From JBKEDH01 sp047975295 (GTDB taxonomy: Bacteria; Bacteroidota; Bacteroidia; Flavobacteriales; Flavobacteriaceae): DNA of 48,896 bases. Every line of letters begins with the position of its first letter. The first letter of the stretch is position 1. Of the stretch, positions 18,185-24,608 are shown in pieces. A model generated the notes under the pieces. It was given only the letters and a program-made list of their open reading frames with translations, was not told where the DNA came from and searched no databases. The translations under genes were made by a program, and so were the position numbers. The stretch covers positions 1 to 48,896 of the forward strand of contig JBKEDH010000004.1 of NCBI GenBank assembly GCA_047975295.1, given 5' to 3'.

Positions 18185-18220
18185 CTAAGGAAACTTTAAA
18201 AACAAAAAAAGTTTCTAAAG
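18185..18220. promoter_or_regulatory. Candidate TetR operator (inverted repeat)
   Basis: CTAAGGAAACTTT (18185-18197) and AAAGTTTCTAAAG (18208-18220) are inverted arms matching at 10 of 13 positions, separated by an A-rich 10 bp. The site begins 22 bp upstream of the tetR ATG, where it would block transcription of the efflux operon. Confidence 0.5.
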
Positions 18221-18276
18221 TTTTTTTTCAAAAAAATAAAATTTAATATTGAAGTGTTAGATATGGGTAATTCATT

Positions 18277-18284
18277 TATTTTTG
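18277..18284 (+). promoter_or_regulatory. -7 box of the isoprenyl diphosphate synthase, suggesting a leaderless mRNA
   Basis: TATTTTTG matches TAnnTTTG and ends only 4 nt before the ATG at 18289. The predicted transcription start would fall at or within a base or two of the start codon. Confidence 0.5.
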
Positions 18285-18288
18285 CGGC

Positions 18289-19263
18289 ATGCTTTCAATA
18301 GACGAATACCAACAGCAATTTGTTACATTTTTAAACAAAAATGTTTCGGCAAAAGAGCCCAATTCTCTTTACGAACCCATACGTTATATATTAGATCTGG
18401 GAGGCAAACGTTTACGTCCTGTACTAACCTTAATGGGAGCCGACGCTTTTAAAGGCGATTACCGCAAGGCCTTAAACGCTGCTCTAAGTATCGAGATTTT
18501 CCATAATTTTTCGTTGGTGCACGACGATATTATGGACGATGCTCCCTTACGTCGTGGCAATAAAACCGTACATGAAAAATGGAACTTAAACACAGGTATC
18601 TTATCGGGCGATGCCATGCTTATTATGGCCTATCAGCTATTTGAACGTTATCCGCCCGAAACATTTCAAGCCTTGGCAAAACTGTTTAGCAAAACAGCTT
18701 TGGAAGTTTGCGAAGGCCAACAATACGATATCGATTTTGAAACCCGCCACGATGTTACCATTCCACAGTATTTAAAAATGATTGAATACAAAACCGCTGT
18801 TTTAATAGGTGCTGCCCTGCAAATGGGAGCTATTGTAGCACAAGCCAATTTAGAAGAACAGCACAGTATTTATACCTTTGGGAAAAATTTAGGCATTGCT
18901 TTCCAGTTACAAGACGACTATTTAGATGCTTTTGGAAATCCCGAAACTTTTGGAAAACAAGTTGGTGGCGATATTATTGAAAACAAAAAAACCTATCTGT
19001 ATTTAAAGGCTTTAGAATTTTCAACCGAAGAACAAAGCCATAAACTAAAAACATTGTTTGGCTCACAACCAGAAAACAATGCCGACAAAATTACCTTAAC
19101 CAAGTCTATTTTTAAAACCTCGGGAAGTGCCAAAGCTACAAAACAAGCTATTGAAACTTATACAGATGAAGCTTTTCGGGTTTTGGATACTTTAAAAATT
19201 TCAGAAGACAAAAAAATACTGTTAAAAGATTTTGGTCTGCGCTTAATGAAACGGAACGTATAA
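18289..19263 (+). CDS. Isoprenyl (polyprenyl) diphosphate synthase
   Basis: The 324-residue all-helical prenyltransferase has both aspartate-rich motifs. The first is DDIMDD (residues 79-84) with RRG after it, and the second is DDYLD (209-213); the substrate motif GGKRLRP is at 38-44. It condenses isopentenyl diphosphate with allylic diphosphates through bound Mg2+. The large residues just before the first DDxxD (NFSLVHDD) suggest a fairly short product, such as farnesyl or geranylgeranyl diphosphate. This is a rough guide only. It is translationally coupled to the downstream small gene (TAATG overlap). Confidence 0.93.
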   Translation: MLSIDEYQQQFVTFLNKNVSAKEPNSLYEPIRYILDLGGKRLRPVLTLMGADAFKGDYRKALNAALSIEIFHNFSLVHDDIMDDAPLRRGNKTVHEKWNLNTGILSGDAMLIMAYQLFERYPPETFQALAKLFSKTALEVCEGQQYDIDFETRHDVTIPQYLKMIEYKTAVLIGAALQMGAIVAQANLEEQHSIYTFGKNLGIAFQLQDDYLDAFGNPETFGKQVGGDIIENKKTYLYLKALEFSTEEQSHKLKTLFGSQPENNADKITLTKSIFKTSGSAKATKQAIETYTDEAFRVLDTLKISEDKKILLKDFGLRLMKRNV

Positions 19264-19613
19264 TGCAACTGCCTACAACTTTTAACAATTTGGTAAACGA
19301 AGCACAACAGTTACAGCTTTACAACAACCTTATTAAGCAGCTTAATAAAGATTTCGCCCTGTCCAATATCGACTTTAATGTTCGTGAAGATATCGAGCCG
19401 TTATCTTTAAAATCGGCTCTTCACGAAATATTGTACACGCTTATACAAGAAAAATTTGCAGATTATTTAAACCTGCTTTATATTGTGGACGTACCCGAAC
19501 AAGACATTAAAGCTTTGAAAGGCGACGATATTCTTAAATTATCACAACAAGTTTCGTTTTTAGTTTTAAAGCGTGAATGGCAAAAAGTCTGGCTACGACA
19601 TAAGTACAAATAA
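19263..19613 (+). CDS. Conserved small protein coupled to isoprenyl diphosphate synthase, unknown
   Basis: The 116-residue soluble, helix-rich protein starts inside the stop codon of the preceding gene (TAATG), which implies coupled translation. It has no cysteines, signal peptide or membrane segment. The C terminus is basic (REWQKVWLRHKYK). No family is recognised. Similar small genes follow this synthase in other flavobacteria as far as I recall, which would argue for a linked role; this cannot be checked here. Confidence 0.72.
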   Translation: MQLPTTFNNLVNEAQQLQLYNNLIKQLNKDFALSNIDFNVREDIEPLSLKSALHEILYTLIQEKFADYLNLLYIVDVPEQDIKALKGDDILKLSQQVSFLVLKREWQKVWLRHKYK

Positions 19614-19622
19614 AATAATTAA

Positions 19623-19660
19623 GACAAATTTGTCCGAATTAAAAAAACATTGTATATTTG
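19623..19660 (+). promoter_or_regulatory. Promoter of the Rrf2 gene with palindromic operator over the -33 box
   Basis: TTTG (19629-19632), a 20-bp spacer and TATATTTG (19653-19660) form a textbook Bacteroidetes promoter. The -33 box lies inside a perfect 12-bp palindrome, GACAAATTTGTC (19623-19634). That is an ideal site for a repressor, plausibly the Rrf2 protein itself. Confidence 0.65.
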
Positions 19661-19681
19661 CATTAAAATTTAGAAGAGTTT

Positions 19682-20116
19682 ATGTTTTCGAAAGCATGTG
19701 AATATGGGATAAAGGCAACCATTTATATTGCCATAAGTTCTTACGAAAATAAACGGGTAAGCCCCAAAGAAATTTCGGAAGAAATCGATTCTCCTCAAGC
19801 ATTTACGGCAAAAATTTTACAGGCTTTGGTTAAAAACAACATTATAAATTCTACAAAAGGCGCCCATGGCGGATTTGACATTGAACCGGAACGCATTGCC
19901 AAAATAAAACTATCCGAAATAATAACAGCCATTGATGGTGACAGTATTTTTGAAAGTTGCGGACTCGGATTTGAATTTTGTAACGAAGAACAACCCTGCC
20001 CCGTACATTATAAATTTAAAAAAGTTAAGGCAGAGTTACAAAATATGGTAGAAAACACAACATTGGAAGAACTGGCTCTAAGAATAAAAACGGGAGCCTC
20101 TTTCCTTAAAGTATAA
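19682..20116 (+). CDS. Rrf2 family Fe-S transcriptional regulator (NsrR/IscR type)
   Basis: The 144-residue protein has an N-terminal winged helix (residues 1-65; ISEEIDSPQAFTAKILQALV is the recognition region). It also has three cysteines with the spacing used for a [Fe-S] cluster in Rrf2 regulators: Cys93, Cys100 and Cys106 (CGLGFEFCNEEQPC). NsrR-type members sense nitric oxide through cluster damage. The next gene is the NO-damage repair protein RIC, and nirK is nearby, so an NO-sensing repressor is the best reading. An IscR-like role cannot be excluded by sequence alone. Confidence 0.9.
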   Translation: MFSKACEYGIKATIYIAISSYENKRVSPKEISEEIDSPQAFTAKILQALVKNNIINSTKGAHGGFDIEPERIAKIKLSEIITAIDGDSIFESCGLGFEFCNEEQPCPVHYKFKKVKAELQNMVENTTLEELALRIKTGASFLKV

Positions 20117-20139
20117 TAAAAAAAATTTAAACTAAAAAA

Positions 20140-20153
20140 GGATAAAAATATCC
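20140..20153. promoter_or_regulatory. Palindrome upstream of ric, candidate operator
   Basis: GGATAAAAATATCC is a 5-4-5 perfect inverted repeat ending 13 nt before the ric ATG. It differs from the palindrome upstream of the Rrf2 gene. A looser relative, GGATAAATATGTCT (26099-26112), lies in the predicted nirK leader. Whether any protein binds is unknown. Confidence 0.35.
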
Positions 20154-20166
20154 GAAATAGATTATT

Positions 20167-20898
20167 ATGGAAACATTACAACACGATTCAAAAAAACAGA
20201 TAGGGCAATTTGTAGCCCAAGATTTTAGAACAGCAGCCGTATTTAGTAACCACGGTATCGATTTTTGCTGTAAAGGACACCGAACCATTGAGGAAGTTTG
20301 CGATAAGAAAAACCTAAGCTCCGATGTGCTTTTAGATGAACTTAATGCGGTACTTAATGCAAAAACCAATCAATCTATCGATTATAATTCATGGCCGTTA
20401 GATTTGTTGGCAGATTATGTTGAAAAGAAGCATCACCGCTATGTAGAGGAGAAAACACCGGTATTGCGTCAATTTTTAGATAAATTATGCCGTGTACATG
20501 GCGACAGACATCCAGAGCTATTCGAAATAAACAAACTATTTACCGAGTCGGCAGGCGAATTGGCCGCCCACATGAAAAAAGAAGAATTGGTACTGTTCCC
20601 GTTTATTAAAAAAATGGTAGCAGCTTCCATAAGCCAAGGTGCTATCGAGGCACCACACTTTGGCACTGTGGAAAATCCTATTAATATGATGAAACACGAG
20701 CATGATGCCGAAGGTGAGCGTTTTAGACAAATAGCAGAACTTACCAATAATTACAATCCTCCTGCCGATGCCTGTAACACTTACCGTGTAACATTTGCTA
20801 TGCTTGATGAATTTGAAAAAGATCTGCACCTGCATATCCATCTTGAAAACAATATACTATTTCCTAAGGCAATAAAATTAGAACAACAATTTGGTTAA
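20167..20898 (+). CDS. ric: RIC / ScdA / YtfE iron-sulfur cluster repair di-iron protein
   Basis: The 243-residue protein has the short N-terminal ScdA_N (DUF542) domain with the paired cysteines FCCKGH (Cys34, Cys35), then a hemerythrin-like four-helix bundle. Likely di-iron ligands are in KKHHRYVEE, RVHGDRHPELFE, HMKKEELVLFP, MKHEHDAEG and HIHLENNILFP. RIC proteins restore Fe-S clusters damaged by nitric oxide or peroxide. The gene follows the Rrf2 regulator by 50 nt, with a palindrome in the gap, and ends at the terminator 20944-20981. The length is normal for full-length RIC. Confidence 0.95.
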   Translation: METLQHDSKKQIGQFVAQDFRTAAVFSNHGIDFCCKGHRTIEEVCDKKNLSSDVLLDELNAVLNAKTNQSIDYNSWPLDLLADYVEKKHHRYVEEKTPVLRQFLDKLCRVHGDRHPELFEINKLFTESAGELAAHMKKEELVLFPFIKKMVAASISQGAIEAPHFGTVENPINMMKHEHDAEGERFRQIAELTNNYNPPADACNTYRVTFAMLDEFEKDLHLHIHLENNILFPKAIKLEQQFG

Positions 20899-20943
20899 TA
20901 TTTAATTAGAGTTTTTAAATCAGTCCTAATTTTATTGGTCTTT

Positions 20944-20981
20944 AAATTCCAGAACAGCTAAGGCTATTCTGGAATTTTTAA
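20944..20981 (+). terminator. Terminator after ric
   Basis: AAATTCCAGAA (20944-20954) pairs perfectly with TTCTGGAATTT (20967-20977) around a 12-nt loop, followed by T-rich sequence. It separates rrf2-ric from the membrane protein gene at 21017. Confidence 0.8.
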
Positions 20982-21016
20982 TTATTTTCACTTCAAAATT
21001 TAGCAATACCAATAAA

Positions 21017-22225
21017 ATGCCCAAAAAATTAGTACTAACATGCCTACTCAATTTTTTAATAGCAGCCTTAATGGGCTTGTTCCTGCGCTATATTGCAATT
21101 GCCGATGTTGGTGTTAATTATCGGTTTTTAACCCATGCACACTCCCATGTGGCCATGTTAGGTTGGGTATATTTAATGTTGTACGTTTTTATTGTACACT
21201 ATTTTGTTCCCGAAAAAAAACCAATTTTCAACACATTGTTCTGGCTAACCGAAATAGCCGTTTTGGGTATGGTGCTCAGTTTTCCGTTTCAAGGCTATGC
21301 AGCAGTGTCCATTAGCTTTTCAACTTTACATATTTTATGCAGTTACTATTTTGTGTTTTTGGTTTGGAAATATCAAAAAACCAATAATAAAGCATCGGAA
21401 ATCCTGTTAAAAACAGCACTTGTTTTTATGCTACTATCAACCGTTGGCGTTTGGTGTTTGGGGCCGGCAGTATCCATGCAGGGCAAGGCATCGGCGTTTT
21501 ATCAAATTGCCATTCAGTTTTTCCTGCATTTTCAATTTAACGGTTGGTTTTTAATGGCCGTTTTCGCCCTTTTGTTTTACGTACTTCAAATTCCGTATTC
21601 AAAATCATTTAAAAATTTCTTTATCCTTCTGGTTTTGGCCACCGTTTGCACCCTGGCTCTACCTATTAATTGGTATGCCCCCTCCCCATTATTGCTATGG
21701 ATAAATGGTGTTGGCGCAATAGTCCAGCTTGCAGCATTAATACTGTTTTTTAAACTCATAAAATTTAAAGTAAATACATTTTTAAATAACGATAATGCAC
21801 TTATTAAATGGCTTTATTATTTTGCCATAAGCTGTTTAATTTTAAAGATTGGGTTACAGACCTTGTCAGTAATCCCCGAAGTATCACAAATAGCTCTCCG
21901 ATATCATAATTTTATAATTGGATTTATCCATTTACTTATGTTAGGCGTTATTAGTGGATTTTTATTTTTATTTATTTTAAATAAAAATTGGACATCTTTA
22001 AATAGAGTATTATCTTTAGGCATTATAAGCTTTGTTTTAGGCTTTATCTTTACCGAAATACTACTTTTCGTTCAAGGTTTTATGTATTTCCTAAAACAAG
22101 GCATACTCCCTAATTATTACAACTTATTGTTTTTGGCAAGTATATTTTTGCCATTGGGGATATTACTAATAACTATTAATATTTTAAATCATGGAAAAGA
22201 AAAAAAAGCCATTAAAACGACATAA
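21017..22225 (+). CDS. Polytopic membrane protein with HAHSH motif, heme-copper-oxidase-like or NnrS-like
   Basis: The 402-residue protein has about 12 hydrophobic segments. Near the N terminus is FLTHAHSHVAMLGWVYL (residues 36-52), a His-rich helix start recalling heme ligand helices of cytochrome oxidase subunit I/NorB or the HAHEM motif of NnrS. Further helix histidines occur in FFLHFQFNG and RYHNFIIGFIHLLMLGV. It lies in the NO block directly upstream of a hemerythrin gene, which overlaps its end by 35 bp. I infer a heme-binding membrane protein used in NO response. It is much shorter than NorB (about 450-750 residues) and I cannot show an active binuclear centre. Confidence 0.65.
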   Translation: MPKKLVLTCLLNFLIAALMGLFLRYIAIADVGVNYRFLTHAHSHVAMLGWVYLMLYVFIVHYFVPEKKPIFNTLFWLTEIAVLGMVLSFPFQGYAAVSISFSTLHILCSYYFVFLVWKYQKTNNKASEILLKTALVFMLLSTVGVWCLGPAVSMQGKASAFYQIAIQFFLHFQFNGWFLMAVFALLFYVLQIPYSKSFKNFFILLVLATVCTLALPINWYAPSPLLLWINGVGAIVQLAALILFFKLIKFKVNTFLNNDNALIKWLYYFAISCLILKIGLQTLSVIPEVSQIALRYHNFIIGFIHLLMLGVISGFLFLFILNKNWTSLNRVLSLGIISFVLGFIFTEILLFVQGFMYFLKQGILPNYYNLLFLASIFLPLGILLITINILNHGKEKKAIKTT

Positions 22226-22658
22226 AGCTCTGCAACCTTTAAGCAGGGACCATCATCATGGCCTATTATTGGCATGGAAAATACGAGCGGGCTTTAAAAA
22301 AGAAATAGAGCCAAAACGTATTAAAATTTATGCCGATTGGTTTTTTAAAACCCATTTATTGGAGCATTTTGATATTGAAGAGCAATATGTGTTTCCCGTT
22401 TTGGGAGACGATAACGAATTGGTAAAAAAAGCATTATCGCAGCACCGACGCATAAAACGATTATTTTCTGAAACCGGAGATATAGGCGTGGCCTTAAATA
22501 AAGTTGAAGAAGAACTAGACAATCATATTCGGTTTGAAGAACGTATTTTATTTCCCGAAATACAAATGGCAGCAACCGAAACCCAGTTAGAGCTTATTGA
22601 AAAAATACATCAACCAGAAAAATTTGAAGATAATCTTGATGATGAGTTTTGGAAGTAG
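22191..22658 (+). CDS. Hemerythrin HHE domain protein
   Basis: This is a 155-residue soluble protein made of one hemerythrin-like helical bundle. Candidate iron ligands are SRDHHHGLLLAW (near residue 20), HLLEHFDIEEQYVFP, SQHRRIKRL and LDNHIRFEERILFPE. The arrangement resembles the C-terminal part of RIC and other HHE proteins that bind O2 or NO at a di-iron site. Its start lies within the end of the preceding membrane protein gene (35-bp overlap, different frame), which suggests translational coupling. It converges on the SCO gene. Confidence 0.87.
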   Translation: MEKKKKPLKRHKALQPLSRDHHHGLLLAWKIRAGFKKEIEPKRIKIYADWFFKTHLLEHFDIEEQYVFPVLGDDNELVKKALSQHRRIKRLFSETGDIGVALNKVEEELDNHIRFEERILFPEIQMAATETQLELIEKIHQPEKFEDNLDDEFWK

Positions 22659-22711
22659 ATTTGGTAGAGGTATCAATGTATGATGTACGGATATTTTAGG
22701 TTCTGCCATTT

Positions 22712-23488
22712 TTAAGGCGTAACTTCCAAAATAGTTGCAATAGTTTTCTTATTATCCACACCCAAACCTTCCTGTTGGTGCATTAATTCGCCTTGGGCAT
22801 TAAAAACCGAAATAATATTGGAATGCGAAAAATCGATAGGTGAAATCTCTTTAGATTTCACCGAAAGAACATTGGCAAATTCCCTTACACTGCTTTCGGT
22901 ACCTTGCAAAAACGTCCATTGGTTATCGTCCATAAAATTTTCTTTGGCAAAAGCCTTTAAACGTTCGGGAGTATCGGTTTCGGGGTCTATACTTATTAGA
23001 ACAAATTGGATGTCCTTAATTTTTTCGTCGGGAATTTGGCCTTCAATATTGCGCATATCGGCTACCAAACGCGGGCAAGCAGCTTTACACGACGTGTAAA
23101 TCATGACCATAACCAAGGTTTTCCCTTTTAAATCTTTAAGCTGAATGGTTTTGCTTTCTTCGGTATGCCATTGCGATGTTAGGTTAAAGATAGATGCTTC
23201 GGAAACAGTATCATCTTCCACTTTTATTGAAACAGATTCGACAGCTACCAAATCCATTTTACAAACAGGACAGCTACCAGCTTCGTTATAGGTTTTATCG
23301 CCTTCACATTTCATCGGGCATTCAAAAACAGGCGTTTGGCCTTCTGCTTTCTTATCCGATTTACAACTGATTAAAGCCATTCCCAAAATCAATATCAAGA
23401 TAGTAGATGTTCTGAAAGCCGAAAGTCGAAAAATCGAAAAGTTGAAATTCTGAAAGTCTTGTTTTTTATTTTTTGGTTCTTTTTTCAT
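22712..23488 (-). CDS. SCO1/SenC family copper lipoprotein with heavy-metal-binding domain
   Basis: This 258-residue lipoprotein has an unusually long, aromatic-rich N terminus before the signal hydrophobic core and lipobox (LISC, Cys42). Next comes a small heavy-metal-binding motif (ECPMKC ... CPVCKMDLV, residues 57-81), then the thioredoxin-fold SCO domain. The SCO copper ligands are visible as SCKAAC (Cys134, Cys138) and SHSN (His222). SCO proteins deliver copper or reduce thiols during assembly of copper enzymes. Copper supply to NirK or to an oxidase is plausible here. The stretch coding residues 10-27 is made of short A/G-rich direct repeats that look like intergenic repeat DNA. Confidence 0.88.
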   Translation of the reverse strand: MKKEPKNKKQDFQNFNFSIFRLSAFRTSTILILILGMALISCKSDKKAEGQTPVFECPMKCEGDKTYNEAGSCPVCKMDLVAVESVSIKVEDDTVSEASIFNLTSQWHTEESKTIQLKDLKGKTLVMVMIYTSCKAACPRLVADMRNIEGQIPDEKIKDIQFVLISIDPETDTPERLKAFAKENFMDDNQWTFLQGTESSVREFANVLSVKSKEISPIDFSHSNIISVFNAQGELMHQQEGLGVDNKKTIATILEVTP

Positions 23489-23511
23489 TTTTAGTTTTTA
23501 GTTTAAAAAGA

Positions 23512-23544
23512 GAGATGCTTCGACAGACTCAGCATGACAAAACG
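23512..23544. repeat. Dispersed palindromic-type repeat fragment
   Basis: GAGATGCTTCGACAGACTCA followed by GCATGACA is a sequence style widely scattered between flavobacterial genes, with imperfect inverted arms ATGCT and AGCAT. It lies just upstream of the SCO gene, next to short direct repeats. Only one clear copy is in this window. Confidence 0.4.
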
Positions 23545-23650
23545 TTGAAAGGTTGGAATATGAAGGTTTTGACTCTTAATTTTTTTTCACTTTTAGTTTT
23601 TCACTTAAACCAAAGATACTTCCTTCGTCAGTATAACATAACATTTTTCG

Positions 23651-24427
23651 CTATTCATTCAAAACATCCTCCACACATCGAAACCCAAGGTTTTTCATGG
23701 AATATTTGGCTTTTAAGCTACCACGAATGGCATAACGCATAAATGCAGCATAATTCATTAAATCGGTGGCATTAACAGCAGCACTTCCGCAAAAAAGTTC
23801 GCTATCCTTATCGACATCCTTTCTGGATTCGCCCGTTATCAATACCGAATTAAAATCCAAGGTCCATTCCCAAACCAAACCATGCAAATCATAAACGCCC
23901 CAAATATTTTTGGGTGTTTGGCCAATAGTGTTTTCGTTGGAACGTGGCGACTCGTACCATGATAGGATTTGCTTGTTGTACGATGGTTTTATACGGGCAT
24001 CTTTGGTGGTGCCATCTGCCATGGCTACATATTCCCATTCATCGACTGTTGGCAGGCGTTTGCCTTGGCACTCGCAATAGGCCTTGGCAGCAAACCACGA
24101 CACATAAGTTGCAGGACTATTGGGGTTTTCGGTATCTTTAAGTTCCAAATCGTTTTTCCAATTGGACAGATACATTTTATCGGTAAACAATTTTAAAGCT
24201 TTCGATTTTTGCCATTTTGGATATTCGGCTATAAAGGTTTTAAATTGAGCATTAGTTACAGGATAAACGTCTATTTTAAAATCTTTAACCTCAACAACTG
24301 TAGAGTCGCGCCCATAAAGCGGCAGGTAACGTGCTCCTTTAATTAGAGCCATGTGCTCTGATTGAGCAAATAGCATGGAGAATGTTGTTAAGTATGCAAA
24401 TAAAAATATAAGGATAGGGCTTTTCAT
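23651..24427 (-). CDS. nirV: NirV-like formylglycine-generating-enzyme family protein
   Basis: From the ATG at 24427 the product is 258 residues with a signal peptide (MKSPILIFLFAYLTTFSMLFAQ). An earlier in-frame ATG at 24445 adds six residues. The FGE/SUMF1 fold is shown by VYPVTNAQFKTFIAEYP, PATYVSWFAAKAYCECQGKR, LPTVDEWEYVA, GVYDLHGLVWEWTLDF and the C-terminal RYAIRGSLKAKYSMKNLGFRC. Genes of this family placed next to nirK are called nirV; their exact function is not known. The paired catalytic cysteines of true FGE are not obvious. It lies downstream of nirK, with a palindromic repeat in the 181-nt gap, so it may also have its own promoter. Confidence 0.82.
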   Translation of the reverse strand: MKSPILIFLFAYLTTFSMLFAQSEHMALIKGARYLPLYGRDSTVVEVKDFKIDVYPVTNAQFKTFIAEYPKWQKSKALKLFTDKMYLSNWKNDLELKDTENPNSPATYVSWFAAKAYCECQGKRLPTVDEWEYVAMADGTTKDARIKPSYNKQILSWYESPRSNENTIGQTPKNIWGVYDLHGLVWEWTLDFNSVLITGESRKDVDKDSELFCGSAAVNATDLMNYAAFMRYAIRGSLKAKYSMKNLGFRCVEDVLNE

Positions 24428-24550
24428 ATTTGTTTTGCTTTGCATTTGTTTAAACTTTTTTGGTTGAAGCTAAAAAAGTTTAAAATGAGTTCTTCAAAAA
24501 AAATACCTGTTTATAATGGTAGTATTATGTTGATTTCTCCTATTTTTTTT

Positions 24551-24585
24551 TAGACCTGCCAGGTTTTTGAAACTTGGCAGGTCTA
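24551..24585. repeat. Palindromic intergenic repeat between nirK and nirV
   Basis: TAGACCTGCCA (24551-24561) and TGGCAGGTCTA (24575-24585) are perfect 11-bp arms. The inner sequence AGGTTTTTGAAACT continues the symmetry. This hairpin type recurs between genes in flavobacterial genomes. The T-run lies on the plus-strand side, so it is not a canonical terminator for nirK. It could instead stabilise the nirK mRNA 3' end. Confidence 0.7.
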
Positions 24586-24608
24586 TATTTTTTCTAAGAA
24601 AACTTGGG

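Noticed and set aside
21017..22225. Nitric oxide reductase NorB
   Set aside because: Too short, and the full NorB pattern of metal-ligand histidines is not visible; kept as heme-copper-oxidase-like or NnrS-like only.
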